DNA of 47,108 nucleotides. Origin: Saccoglossus kowalevskii. Lineage: Eukaryota; Hemichordata; Enteropneusta; Harrimaniidae. A program made the translations under genes and the position numbers. Shown piece by piece: positions 11,101-25,600 of the stretch. Numbering within the stretch: the first letter of the stretch is position 1; the number at the start of each line of letters is the position of its first letter. The stretch lies in the NCBI RefSeq assembly GCF_000003605.2, contig NW_003133823.1, positions 1 to 47,108 of the forward strand, given 5' to 3'. The notes under the pieces were generated by a model. That model did no database searches, was not told the origin of the DNA, and saw nothing but the letters and a program-made list of their open reading frames with translations.

Positions 11101-14100
11101 ACCTGACCATCCAGGGGATGTCCCTCACCACTACAAAACTACGACCTGACCATCCATGGGATGTCACTGACCACAACAGCACTAAGTCCTGACCATCCAT
11201 GGGATGTCATTGACCACTACAACACTATGACCTGACCATCCATGGGATGTCACTGACCACTACAACACTGTGACAAGACCATCCATGGGATGCCATTGAC
11301 CACTACAACACTAAGACCTGACCATATATGGGATGTCACTGACCACTACAAAACTACGACCTGACCATCCATGGGATGTCACTGACCACTACAACACTGT
11401 GACATGACCATCCATGGGAGGTCATTGACCACTACAGCACTAAGACCTGACCATCCATGGGATATCATTAACCACTACAGCACTAAGACCTCTCCATCCA
11501 CAGAATGTCACTGACCACTACAAAACTACGACCTGACCATCCATGGGATATCACTGACCACTACAACACTGTGACATGACCATCCGTGGGATGTCATTGA
11601 CCACTACAGCACTAAGACCTGACCATCCATGGGATGTCATTGACCACTACAGCACTAAGACCTGACCATCCAGGGGATGTCACTGACCACTACAAAACTA
11701 CAACCTGACCATCCATGGGATGTCACTGACCACTACAACACTGTGACATGACCATCCATGGGATGTCATTGTCCACTACAGCACTAAGACCTGACCATCC
11801 ATGGGATGTCATTGACCACTACAACACTGTGACATGACCATCCATGGAATGTCATAAACCACTACAGCACTAAGACCTGACCATCTATGGGATGTCATTG
11901 ACCACTACAGCATTAAGATCTGACCATCCACGCGATGTCACTGACCACTACAAAACTACGACCTGACCATCCATGGGATGTCATTGACCACTACAGCACT
12001 AAGACCTGATCACCCATGGGATGTCATTGACCACTACAACACTAAGACCTGACCATCCATGGGATGTCACTGACCACTACAACACTGTGACAGGACCATC
12101 CATGGGATGTCATTGACCATTACAACACTAAGACCTGACCATCCATGGGATGTCATTGACCACTACAGCACTAATACCTGACCATCCATGTGATGTCATT
12201 GACACTACAGCACTAAGACCTGACCATCCAAGGGATGTCATTGACCACTACAACACTGTGACATAACCATCCATGGGATGTCATTGACCACAACAGCACT
12301 AAGACCTGAACATCCATGGGATGTCATTGACCACTACAGCACTAAGACCTGACCATCCATGGGATGTCATTGACCACTACAGCACTAAGACCTGACCATC
12401 CACGGGATGTCACCGAGCACTACAAAACTACGACCTAACCATCCATGGGATGTCACTGACCACTACAACACTGTGACATGACCATCCATGGGATGTCATT
12501 GACCACTGCAGCACTAAAACCTGACCATCCATGGGATGTCATTGACCACTACAGCACTAAGACCTGACCATCCACGGGATGTCACTGACCACTACAAAAC
12601 TATGACCTGACCATCCATGGAATGTCATTGACCACTAAAACACTGTGACATGACCATCCATGGGATGTCATTGTCCACTACAGCACTAAGACCTGGCCAT
12701 CCATGGGATGTCACTGACCACTACAACACTGTGACATGACCATCCATGGGATGTCATAAACCACTACAGCACTAAGACTTGACCATCTATGGGATGTCTT
12801 TGACCACTACAGCATTAAGATCTGACCATCCACGCGATGTCACTGACCACTACAAAACTACGACCTGACCATCCATGGGACGTCATTGACCACTACAGCA
12901 CTAAGACCTGATCACCCATGGGATGTCATTGACCACTACAACACTAAGACCTGACCATCCATGGGATGTCACTGACCACTACAACACTGTGACATGACCA
13001 TCCATGGGATGTCATTGACCATTACAACACTAAGACCTGACCATCCATGGGATGTCATTGACCACTACAGCACTAATACCTGACCATCCATGTGATGTCA
13101 TTGACCACTACAGCACTAAGACCAGACCATCCAAGGGATATCATTGACCACTACAACACTGTGACATAACCATCCATGGGATGTCATTGACCACAACAGC
13201 ACTAAGACCTGAACATCCATGGGATGTCATTGACCACTACAGCACTAAGACCTGACCATCCATGGGATGTCATTGACCACTACAGCACTAAGACTGACAT
13301 CCACGGGATGTCACCGAGCACTACAAAACTAAGGACCTGACCATCCACGGGATGTCACTGACCACTACAAAACTATGACCTGACCATCCATGGGATGCCA
13401 CTGACCACTACAACACTGTGACATGACCATCCATGGGATGTCATTGACCACTACAACACTAAGACCTGACCATCAATGGGATGTCATTGACCACTACAGC
13501 ACTAAGACCTGACCATCAATGGGACGTCATTGACCACTACAGCACTAAGACCTGACCATTCACGGGATGTCACTGACCACTACAAAACTATGACCTGACC
13601 ATCCATGGGATGCCACTGACCACTACAGCACTGTGACATGAATATCCATGGGATATCATTGACCACAACAGCACTAAGACCTGACCATCCATGGGATGTC
13701 AATGATCACTACAGCACTAAGACCTAACCATCCACGGGATGTCACTGACCACTACAAAACCACGACCTAGCCATCCATGGGATGTCACTGCCCACTACAA
13801 CACTGTGACATGACCATCCATGGGATGTCATTGACCACTACAGCACTAAGACCTGACCATTCACGGGATGTCACTGACCACTACAAAACTATGACCTGAC
13901 CATCCATGGGATGCCACTGACCACTACAACACTGTGACATGAAAATCCATGGGATGTCATTGACCACAACAGCACTAAGACCTGACCATCCATCGGATGT
14001 CATTGACCACTACAGCACTGAGACCTGACCATCCAGGGGATGTCCCTCACCACTACAAAACTACGACCTGACCATCCATGGGATATCACTGACCACTACA

Positions 14101-14690
14101 ACACTGTGACAAGACCATCCATGTGATGTCATTGACCACAACAGCACTAATACCTGACCATCCATGGGATGCCATTGACCACTACAACACTAAGACCTGA
14201 CCATATATGGGATGTCATTGACCACTATAACACTAAGACCTGACCATCCATGGGATGTCATTAACCACTACAACACTATGACCTGACCATCCATGGGATG
14301 TCATTGACCACTACAACACTGTGACATGACCATCCATGGGATGTCACTGACCACTACAACACTGACATGACCATCCATGGGATGTCATTTACCACTACAG
14401 CACTTAGACCTGACCATCCATGGGATGTCATTGACCACTACAACACTATGACCTGACCATCCATGGGATGTCACTGACCAATACAACACTGTGACATGAC
14501 CATCCATGGGATATCATTGACCACTACAGCACTAAGACCTAACCATCCACGGGATGTCACTGACCATTACAAAACTACGACCTGACCATCCATGGGATGT
14601 CACGGACCACTACAACACTGTGACATGACCGTCCATGGGATGTCATTGACCACTACAGCACTAAGAACTGACCATCCATGGCGTATCATT
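8111..14690. repeat. type 1 domain, second
   Basis: Families A, B and C dominate. GTGACATAACC markers lie at 10188, 12258 and 13161; the last two are 903 bases apart (21 x 43). The GACCATCCAGGGGATGTCCCTCACC unit recurs (about 8480, 8783, 10853, 11112, 14035). Blocks around 8.9-9.6 kb and 11.2-11.9 kb share rare units (CCATATATGGG, GACCTCTCCATCC, CATCCGTGGG) in the same order, indicating a segmental copy about 2.3 kb away. From about 14200, D units increase gradually. Confidence 0.7.
13440..13900. repeat. segment repeated 5,676 bp downstream
   Basis: The rare marker GAATATCCATGGGATATC at 13640 recurs at 19316, an offset of 5,676 (132 x 43). Flanking rare units match in order, including CATCAATGGGACGTC and CACGACCTAGCC. 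The preserved register means whole monomers separate the two copies. Confidence 0.7.
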
Positions 14691-15260
14691 GACCACTACA
14701 GCACTATGACCTGACCATCCATGTGATGTCATTGACCACTACAAAACTATGACATGACAATCCATGGGATGTCACTGACCTCCTACAACACTATGACATG
14801 ACCATCCATGGGATGTCATTGACCATTACAGCACTAAGACCTGACCATCCATGGGATGTCATTGACCACTACAACAGTATGACCTGACCATTCATGGGAT
14901 GTCATTGACCACTACAACACTATGACCTGACCATCCATGGGGTGTCACTGACCACTGCAACACTATGACCTGACCATCCATGGGATGTCACAGACCACTA
15001 CAGCACTAAGACCTGACCATCCATGGGATGTCATTGACCACTACAAAACTATGACCTGACCATCCATGGGATGTTACAGTCCACTACAACACTATAACCT
15101 GACCATCCATGGAATGGCATTGACCACTACAACACTATAACCTGACCATCCATGGGATGTCACTGACCACTACAACACAATGACCTGACCATCCATGGGA
15201 TGTCACTAACCACTACAATACTATGATCTGACCATCCATGGAATTTCACTGACAACTACA
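13860..15260. repeat. segment repeated about 10.9 kb downstream
   Basis: Rare markers recur in the same order near 24.6-26.2 kb: GAAAATCCATGGG at 13941 and 24680 (offset 10,739), AAGACCATCCATGTG at 14111 and 25022 (offset 10,911), GAATTTCAC at 15241 and 26175 (offset 10,934). The 172-base change in offset equals one tetramer. The further 23 bases are explained by a 26-base truncated unit present only in the later copy and a 3-base loss in GACCTACAAC there. Confidence 0.75.
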
Positions 15261-17200
15261 ACACTATGACCTGACCATCCATGGGATGTCACTGACCACT
15301 ACAGCACTATGACCTGACCATCTACGGGATGTCACTGTCCACTACAAAACTATGACCTGACCATCCACTGGATGTCACTGACCACTACAACACTGTCACC
15401 TGACCATTCATGGCATGTCACAGACCACTACAGCACTAAGACCTGACCATCCATAGGATGTCACTGACCACTACAAAACTATGACCTGACCATCCATGGG
15501 ATGTCATTGACCACTACAACAGTATGACCTGACCATCCATGGGATGTCATTGACCACTACAACACTATGACCTGACCATCCATGGGATGTCATTGACCAC
15601 TACAGCACTAAGACCTGACCATCCACGGGATGTCACTGACAACTACAAAACTACGACCTGACCATCCATGGGATGTCACTGACCACTACAACACTGTGAC
15701 ATGACCATCCAAGGAATGTCATTGACCACTACAGCACTAAGACCTGACCATCCATCCATGGGATGTCATTGACCACTACAACACGATGTCCTGACCATCC
15801 ATGGAATGGCATTGACCGGTACAATACTATGACCTGACCATCCATGGGGAGTCACTGACCACTACAACACTATGACCTGACCATCCATGGGATGTCACTG
15901 ACCTGACCATCCATGGGGTGTCACTGACCACTGCAACACTATGACCTGACCATCCATGGGATGTCATAGACCACTACAACACTATGACCTGACCATCCAT
16001 GGGATGTCACTGACCACTACAAAACTATGACCTGACCATCCATGGGATGTTACAGTCCACTACAACAATATAACCTGACCATCCATGGAATGGCATTGAC
16101 CACTACAACACTATGACCTGACCATCCATGGGATGTCATTGACAACTACAGCACTAAGACCTGACCATCCATGGGATGTCATTGACCACTACAGCACTAA
16201 GACCTGACCATCCATGGGATGTCATTGACCACTACAGCACTAAGACCTGACCATCCACGGGATGTCACTGACCACTAAAAAACTACGACCTGACCATCCA
16301 CGGGATGTCACTGACCACTACAAAACTATGACCTGACCATCCATGGGATGCCACTGACCACTACAACACTGTGACATGACCATCTATGGGATGTCATTGA
16401 CCACTACAACACTAAGACCTGACCATCCATGGGATGTCACTGACCACTACAACACTGTGACCTGACCATCCATGGGATGTCATTAACCACTACAGCACTA
16501 AGACCTGACCATCCACGGGATGTCACTGACAACTACAAAACTACGACCTGACCATCCATGGGATGTCACTGACCACTACAACACTGTGACATGACCATCC
16601 AAGGAATGTCATTGACCACTACAGCACTAAGACCTGACCATCCGTCCATGGGATGTCATTGACCACTACAACACGATGTCCTGACCATCCATGGAATGGC
16701 ATTGACCGGTACAATACTATGACCTGACCATCCATGGGGAGTCACTGACCACTACAACACTATGACCTGACCATCCATGGGATGTCACTGACCTGACCAT
16801 CCATGGGGTGTCACTGACCACTGCAACACTATGACCTGACCATCCATGGGATGTCATAGACCACTACAACACTATGACCTGACCATCCATGGAATGGCAT
16901 TGACCGGTACAATACTATGACCTGACCATCCATGGGGAGTCACTGACCACTACAACACTATGACCTGACCATCCATGGGATGTCACTGACCTGACCATCC
17001 ATGGGGTGTCACTGACCACTGCAACACTATGACCTGACCAGCCACGGGATGTCATAGACCACTACAACACTATGACCTGACCATCCATGGGATGTCACTG
17101 ACCACTACAAAACTATGACCTGACCATCCATGGGATGTTACAGTCCACTACAACAATATAACCTGACCATCCATGGAATGGCATTGACCACTACAACACT
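14691..17200. repeat. type 2 domain, second
   Basis: D-rich block with GGAATGGCATTGACCGG units near 15806, 16692 and 16889, GATGTTACAGTCC near 15071, 16048 and 17138, and GGAATTTCAC at 15240. It holds three 26-base truncated units. One GGGGTGTCAC unit near 14940 lacks the truncated unit that precedes it elsewhere. The left edge is gradual; the right edge near 17180 passes directly into a B unit. Confidence 0.7.
15891..17004. repeat. three 26-bp truncated monomers
   Basis: Truncated units (17 bases lost between two TGACC sites) start at 15891, 16781 and 16979. The last two are only 198 bases apart (172 + 26), a short tandem duplication of four full units plus one truncated unit. Each is followed by the GGGGTGTCACTGACC unit. 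Confidence 0.8.
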
Positions 17201-17974
17201 GTGACATGACCATCCATGGGATGTCATTGACCACTACAGCACTAAGACCTGACCATCCACGGGATGTCACTGACCACTACAAAACTACGACCTGACCATC
17301 CATGGGATGTCACTGACCACTACAACACTGTGACATGACCATCCATGGGATGTCACTGACCACTACAACACTGTGACATGACCATCCATGGGAGGTCATT
17401 GACCACTACAGCACTAAGACCTGACCATAAATGGGATGTCATTGACCACTACAGCACTAAGACCTGACCATCCACAGAATGTCACTGACCACTACAAAAC
17501 TACGACCTGACCATCCATGGGATGTCACTGACCACTACAACACTGTGACTTGACCATCCATGGGATGTCATTGACCACTACAGCACTAAGACCTGACCAT
17601 CCAGGGGATGTCACTGACCACTACAAAACTACGACCTGACCATCCATGGGATGTCACTGACCACTACAACACTGTGACATGACCATCCATGGGATGTCAT
17701 TGACCACTACAGCACTAAGACCTGACCATCCAGGGGATGTCACTGACCACTACAAAACTACGACCTGACCATCCATGGGATGTCACTGACCACTACAACA
17801 CTGTGACATGACCATCCATGGGATGTCATTGTCCACTACAGCACTAAGACCTGACCATCCGTGGGATGACACTGACCACTACAGCACTATGACCTGACCG
17901 TCTACGGGATGTCACTGACCACTACAAAACTATGACCTGACCATCCACTGGATGTCACTGACCACTACAACACT

Positions 17975-17996
17975 GTGACCTGACCATTCATGGCAT
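17975..17996. repeat. 22-bp truncated monomer, copy 1
   Basis: GTGACCTGACCATTCATGGC is followed at once by a second GTGACCTGACCATTCATG. The first unit is 22 bases because 21 bases have been lost between two TGT sites. Other copies start at 18728, 22264 and 23532 and share the neighbouring CCACTGG and GTCACAGACC units, so they derive from one event that was later duplicated. Confidence 0.8.
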
Positions 17997-18727
17997 GTGA
18001 CCTGACCATTCATGGGATGTCACAGACCACTACAGCACTAAGACCTGACCATCCATGGGATGTCACTGACCACTACAAAACTATGACCTGACCATCCATG
18101 GGATGTCATTGACAACTACAGCACTAAGACCTGACCATCCGAGGGATGTCATTGACCAATACAGCACTAAGAACTGACCATCCATGGGATGTCATTGACC
18201 ACTACAGCACTAAGACCTGAGCATCCACGGGATGTCACTGACCACTACAAAACTACGACCTGACCATCCACGGGATGTCACTGACCACTACAAAACTATG
18301 ACCTGACCATCCATGGGATGCCACTGACCACTACAACACTGTGCCATGACCATCCATGGGATGTCATTGACCACTACAACACTAAGACCTGACCATCAAT
18401 GGGATGTCATTGAGCACTACAGCACTAAGACCTGACCATCCGTGGGATGACACTGACCACTACAGCACTATGACCTGACCGTCTACGGGATGTCACTGAC
18501 CACTACAAAACTATGACCTGACCATCCACAGAATGTCACTGACCACTACAAAACTACGACCTGACCATCCATGGGATGTCACTGACCACTACAACACTGT
18601 GACTTGACCATCCATGGGATGTCATTGACCACTACAGCACTAAGACCTGATCATCCAGGGGATGTCACTGACCACTACAAAACTATGACCTGGCCATCCA
18701 CTGGATGTCACTGACCACTACAACACT

Positions 18728-18749
18728 GTGACCTGACCATTCATGGCAT
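18728..18749. repeat. 22-bp truncated monomer, copy 2
   Basis: Same 21-base loss and same flanking units as the copy at 17975, but with GGCATGTCACAG in the following unit where the first copy has GGGATGTCACAG. Confidence 0.8.
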
Positions 18750-19670
18750 GTGACCTGACCATTCATGGCATGTCACAGACCACTACAGCACTAAGACCTG
18801 ACCATCCATGGGATGTCACTGACCACTACAAAACTATGACCTGACCATCCATGGGATGTCATTGACAACTACAGCACTAAGACCTGACCATCCGAGGGAT
18901 GTCATTGACCACTACAGCACTAAGACCTGACCATCCATGGGATGTCATTGACCACTACAGCACTAAGACCTGAGCATCCACGGGATGTCACTGACCACTA
19001 CAAAACTAGGACCTGACCATCCACGGGATGTCACTGACCACTACAAAACTATGACCTGACCATCCATGGGATGCCACTGACCACTACAACACTGTGACAT
19101 GACCATCCATGGGATGTCATTGACCACTACAACACTAAGACCTGACCATCAATGGGATGTCATTGAACACTACAGCACTAAGACCTGACCATCAATGGGA
19201 CGTCATTGACCACTACAGCACTAAGACCTGACCATTCACGGGATGTCACTGACCACTACAAAACTATGACCTGACCATCCATGGGATGCCACTGACCACT
19301 ACAGCACTGTGACATGAATATCCATGGGATATCATTGACCACAACAGCACTAAGACCTGACCATCCATGGGATGTCAATGATCACTACAGCACTAAGACC
19401 TAACCATCCACGGGATGTCACTGACCACTACAAAACCACGACCTAGCCATCCATGGGATGTCACTGCCCACTACAACACTGTGACATGACCATCCATGGG
19501 ATGTCATTGACCACTACAGCACTAAGACCTGACCATTCACGGGATGTCACTGACCACTACAAAACTATGACCTGACCATCCATGGGATGTCACTGACCAC
19601 TACAACACTGTGACATGACCATCCATGGGATGTCATTGACCACTACAGCACTAAGACCTGACCATCCATG

Positions 19671-21640
19671 GGGTGTCATTGACCACTACAGCACTAAGAC
19701 CTGACCATCCATGTGATGTCATTGACCACTACAAAACTATGACATGACGATCCATGGGATGTCACTGACCTCCAAAAACACTGTGACATGACCATCCATA
19801 GGAAGTCATTGACCACTACAGCACTAAGACCTGACCATCCATGGGATGTCATTGACCACTACAACAGTATGACCTGACTGTCCATGGGATGTCATTGACT
19901 ACTACAACACTATGACCTGACCATCCATGGGATGTCACTGACCACTACAACACTGTGACATGACCATCCATGGGATGCCATTGACCACTACAACACTAAG
20001 ACCTGACCATCCATGGGATGTCATTGACCACTACAGCACTAATACCTGACCATCCATGTGATGTCATTGACCACTACAGCACTAAGACCTGACCATCCAA
20101 GGGATGTCATTGACCACTACAACACTGTGACATGACCATCCATGGGATGTCATTGACCACTACAGCACTAAGACCTGACCATCCATGGGATGTCATTGAC
20201 CACTACAGCACTAAGACCTGACCATCCACGGGATGTCATTGACCACTACAGAACTAAGACCTGACCATCCACGGGATGTCACTGAGTACTACAAAACTAC
20301 GACCTGACCATCCATGGGATGTCACTGACCACTACAACACTGTGACATGACCATCCATGGGATGTCATTGACCACTACAGCACTAAGACCTGACCATCCA
20401 TGGGATGTCATTGACCACTACAACAGTATGACCTGACCATTCATGGGATGTCATTGACCACTACAACACTATGACCTGACCATCCATGGAATGTCATTGA
20501 CCACTACAGCACTAAGACCTGACCATCCACGGGATGTCACTGACCACTACAAAAATACGACCTGACCATCCATGGGATGTCACTGACCACTACAACACTG
20601 TGACATGACCATCCAAGGAATGTCATTGACCACTACAGCACTAAGACCTGACCATCCATCCATGGGATGTCATTGACCACTACAACAGTATGACCTGGCC
20701 ATACATGGGATGTCATTGACCACTACAACACTATGACCTGACCATCCATGGGATGTCATTGACCACTACAGCACTAAGACCTGACCATCCACGGGATGTC
20801 ACTGACCACTACAAAACTACGACCTGACCATCCATGGGATGTCACTGACCACTACAACACTGTGACATGACCATCCAAGGAATGTCATTGACCACTACAG
20901 CACGATGACCTGACCATCCATGGAATGGCATTGACCGCTACAATACTATGACCTGACCATCCATGGGGAGTCACTGACCACTACAACACTATGACCTGAC
21001 CATCCATGGGATGTCACTGACCTGACCATCCATGGGGTGTCACTGACCACTGCAACACTATGACCTGACCATCCATGGGATGTCACAGACCACTACAACA
21101 CTATGACCTGACCATCCATGGGATGTCACTGACCACTACAAAACTATGACCTGACCATACATGGGATGTTACAGTCCACTACAACACTATAACCTGACCA
21201 TCCATGGAATGGCATTGACCACTACAACACTATAACCTGACGATCCATGGGATGTCACTGACCACTACAACACAATGACCTGACCATCCATGGGATGTCA
21301 CTAACCACTACAATACTATGATCTGACCATCCATGGAATTTCACTGACAACTACAACACTATGACCTGACCATCCATGGGATGTCACTGACCACTACAGC
21401 ACTATGACCTGACCATCTACGGGATGTCACTGTCCACTACAAAACTATGACCTGACCATCCACTGGATGTCACTGACCACTACAACACTGTGACCTGACC
21501 ATTCATGGCATGTCACAGACCACTACAGCACTAAGACCTGACCATCCATGGGATGTCACTGACCACTACAAAACTATGACCTGACCATCCATGGGATATC
21601 ATTGACAACTACAGCACTAAGACCTGACCATCCATGGGAT
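19671..21640. repeat. type 2 domain, third
   Basis: Starts with mixed units, then shows the type 2 marker order: GGAATGGCATTGACCGC near 20930 (GCTA rather than the usual GGTA), a truncated unit at 21010, GATGTTACAGTCC near 21168, GAATTTCAC at 21335, then TCTACGGG, CCACTGG and GGCATGTCACAG units to about 21515. A run of A and B units at 19.95-20.4 kb resembles type 1, so this block is mosaic. Confidence 0.6.
21010..21035. repeat. 26-bp truncated monomer, isolated copy
   Basis: The same 17-base loss at TGACC as in the other type 2 domains, again followed by a GGGGTGTCAC unit with a TGCAACACTATG tail. Confidence 0.85.
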
Positions 21641-22263
21641 GTCATTGATCACTCCAACACTGTGACATTACCATCCATGGGATGTCACTGACCACTACAA
21701 CACTGTGACATGACCATCCATGGGATGTCATTGACCACTACAGCAATAAGACCTGACCATCCATGGGATGTCATTGACCACTACAACACTATGATCTGAC
21801 CATCCATGGGATGTCACTGACCACTACAACACTGTGACATGACCATCCATGGGATGTCATTGACCACTACAGCACTAAGACCTGACCATCCACGGGATGT
21901 CACTGACCACAACAAAACTACGACCTGACCATCCATGGGATGTCACTGACCACTACAACACTGTGACATGACCATCCATGGGAGGTCATTGACCACTACA
22001 GCACTAAGACCTGACCATCCATGGGATGTCATTGACCACTACAGCACTAAGACCTGACCATCCACAGAATGTCACTGACCACTACAAAACTACGACCTGA
22101 CCATCCATGGGATGTCACTGACCACTACAACACTGTGACTTGACCATCCATGGGATGTCATTGACCACTACAGCACTAAGACCTGACCATCCAGGGGATG
22201 TCACTGACCACTACAAAACTATGACCTGACCATCCACTGGATGTCACTGACCACTACAACACT

Positions 22264-22285
22264 GTGACCTGACCATTCATAGCAT
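22264..22285. repeat. 22-bp truncated monomer, copy 3
   Basis: Same truncation as at 17975, with ATTCATAGC instead of ATTCATGGC in the truncated unit (a private G-to-A change). It is followed by a full GGCATGTCACAGACC unit. Confidence 0.8.
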
Positions 22286-23531
22286 GTGACCTGACCATTC
22301 ATGGCATGTCACAGACCACTACAGCACTAAGACCTGACCATCCATGGGATGTCACTGACCACTACAAAACTATGACCTGACCATCCATGGGATGTCATTG
22401 ACAACTACAGCACTAAGACCTGACCATCCGAGGGATGTCATTGACCACTACAGCACTAAGACCTGACCATCCATGGGATGTCATTGACCACTACAGCACT
22501 AAGACCTGAGCATCCACGGGATGTCACTGACCACTACAAAACTACGACCTGACCATCCACGGGATGTCACTGACCACTACAAAACTATGACCTGACCATC
22601 CATGGGATGCCACTGACCACTACAACACTGTGACATGACCATCCATGGGATGTCATTGACCACTACAACACTAAGACCTGACCATCAATGGGATGTCATT
22701 GAGCACTACAACACTATGACCTGACCATCCATGGGATGTCACTGATCACTACAACACTGTGACATGACCATCCATGGGATGTCATTGACCACTACAGCAC
22801 TAAGACCTGACCATCCACGGGATGTCACTGACCACTACAAAACTACGACCTGACCATCCATGGGATGTCACTGACCACTACAACACTGTGACATGACCAT
22901 CCATGGGATGTCACTGACCACTACAACACTGTGACATGACCATCCATGGGAGGTCATTGACCACTACAGCACTAAGACCTGACCATCCATGGGATGTCAT
23001 TAACCACTACAGCACTAAGACCTGACCATCCACAGAATGTCACTGACCACTACAAAACTACGACCTGACCATCCATGGGATGTCACTGACCACTACAACA
23101 CTGTGACTTGACCATCCATGGGATGTCATTGACCACTACAGCACTAAGACCTGACCATCCAGGGGATGTCACTGACCACTACAAAACTACGACCTGACCA
23201 TCCATGGGATGTCACTGACCACTACAACACTGTGACATGACCATCCATGGGATGTCATTGACCACTACAGCACTAAGACCTGACCATCCAGGGGATGTCA
23301 CTGACCACTACAAAACTACGACCTGACCATCCATGGGATGTCACTGACCACTACAACACTGTGACATGACCATCCATGGGATGTCATTGTCCACTACAGC
23401 ACTAAGACCTGACCATCCGTGGGATGACACTGACCACTACAGCACTATGACCTGACCATCTACGGGATGTCACTGACCACTACAAAACTATGACCTGACC
23501 ATCCACTGGATGTCCCTGACCACTACAACAC

Positions 23532-23553
23532 TGTGACCTGACCATTCATGGCA
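23532..23553. repeat. 22-bp truncated monomer, copy 4
   Basis: Same truncation as at 17975. The preceding CCACTGG unit reads GATGTCCCTGACC here rather than GATGTCACTGACC. Confidence 0.8.
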
Positions 23554-25600
23554 TGTGACCTGACCATTCATGGCATGTCACAGACCACTACAGCACTAAG
23601 ACCTGACCATCCATGGGATGTCACTGACCACTACAAAACTATGACCTGACCATCCATGGGATGTCATTGACAACTACAGCACTAAGACCTGACCATCCGA
23701 GGGATGTCATTGACCAATACAGCACTAAGAACTGACCATCCATGGGATGTCATTGACCACTACAGCACTAAGACCTGAGCATCCACGGGATGTCACTGAC
23801 CACCACAAAACTACGACCTGACCATCCACGGGATGTCACTGACTACTACAAAACTATGACCTGACCATCCATGGGATGCCACTGACCACTACAACACTGT
23901 GCCATGACCATCCATGGGATGTCATTGACCACTACAACACTAAGACCTGACCATCAATGGGATGTCATTGAGCACTACAACACTATGACCTGACCATCCA
24001 TGGGATGTCACTAATCACTACAACACTGTGACATGACCATCCATGGGATGTCATTGACCACTACAGCACTAAGACCTGACCATCCACGGGATGTCACTGA
24101 CCACAACAAAACTACGACCTGACCATCCATGGGATGTCACTGACCACTACAACACTGTGACATGACCATCCATGGGAGGTCATTGACCACTACAGCACTA
24201 AGACCTGACCATCCATGGGATGTCATTGACCACTACAGCACTAAGACCTGACCATCCACAGAATGTCACTGACCACTACAAAACTACGACCTGACCATCC
24301 ATGGGATGTCACTGACCACTACAACACTGTGACTTGACCATCCATGGGATGTCATTGACCACTACAGCACTAAGACCTGACCATCCAGGGGATGTCACTG
24401 ACCACTACAAAACTATGACCTGACCATCCACTGGATGTCACTGACCACTACAACACTGTGACATGACCATCCATGGGATGTCATTGACCACTACAACACT
24501 AAGACCTGACCATCAATGGGATGTCATTGACCACTACAGCACTAAGACCTGACCATCAATGGGACGTCATTGACCACTACAGCACTAAGACCTGACCATC
24601 CAGGGGATGTCACTGACCACTACAAAACTATGACCTGACCATCCATGGGATGCCACTGACCACTACAACACTGTGACATGAAAATCCATGGGATGTCATT
24701 GACCACAACAGCACTAAGACCTGACCATCGATCGGATGTCATTGACCACTACAGCACTGAGACCTGACCATCCAGGGGATGTCCCTCACCACTACAAAAC
24801 TATGACCTGACCATCCATGGGATGTCACTGACCACTACAACACTGTGACATGACCATCCATGGGATGTCATTGACCACTACAGCACTAAGACCTGACCAT
24901 CCATGGGATGTCATTGACCACTACAGCACTGAGACCTGACCATCCAGGGGATGTCCCTCACCACTACAAAACTACGACCTGACCATCCATGGGATATCAC
25001 TGACCACTACAACACTGTGACAAGACCATCCATGTGATGTCATTGACCACAACAGCACTAATACCTGACCATCCATGGGATGCCATTGACCACTACAACA
25101 CTAAGACCTGACCATATATGGGATGTCATTGACCACTATAACACTAAGACCTGACCATCCATGGGATGTCATTAACCACTACAACACTATGACCTGACCA
25201 TCCATGGGATGTCATTGACCACTACAACACTGTGACATGACCATCCATGGGATGTCACTGACCACTACAACACTGACATGACCATCCATGGGATGTCATT
25301 TACCACTACAGCACTTAGACCTGACCATCCATGGGATGTCATTGACCACTACAACACTATGACCTGACCATCCATGGGATGTCACTGACCAATACAACAC
25401 TGTGACATGACCATCCATGGGATATCATTGACCACTACAGCACTAAGACCTAACCATCCACGGGATGTCACTGACCATTACAAAACTACGACCTGACCAT
25501 CCATGGGATGTCACGGACCACTACAACACTGTGACATGACCGTCCATGGGATGTCATTGACCACTACAGCACTAAGAACTGACCATCCATGGCGTATCAT

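Larger units (their letters stand above)
17201..19670. repeat. type 1 domain with short D runs, third
   Basis: Mainly A, B and C units, with short D-like runs at about 17880-18110 and 18460-18850. GTGGGATGACACTGACC recurs at 17861 and 18442, 581 bases apart (13 x 43 + 22), the 22 being a truncated monomer. CCGAGGG and GAGCATCCACGGG units mark a tetramer seen again at 22.4, 23.7 and 41 kb. Much of this block has a second copy about 5.6 kb downstream (GTGGGATGACAC at 17861 and 23419). Confidence 0.7.
21641..25600. repeat. type 1 domain, fourth
   Basis: A, B and C units dominate. It holds the later copy of the 17.2-19 kb block, including 22-base truncated units at 22264 and 23532, CCGAGGG units and GTGGGATGACAC (23419). 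From about 24.6 kb it is the downstream copy of the 13.9-15.2 kb segment. Three AGGTCATTGACCA units occur at 21983, 22951 and 24177. Confidence 0.7.
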
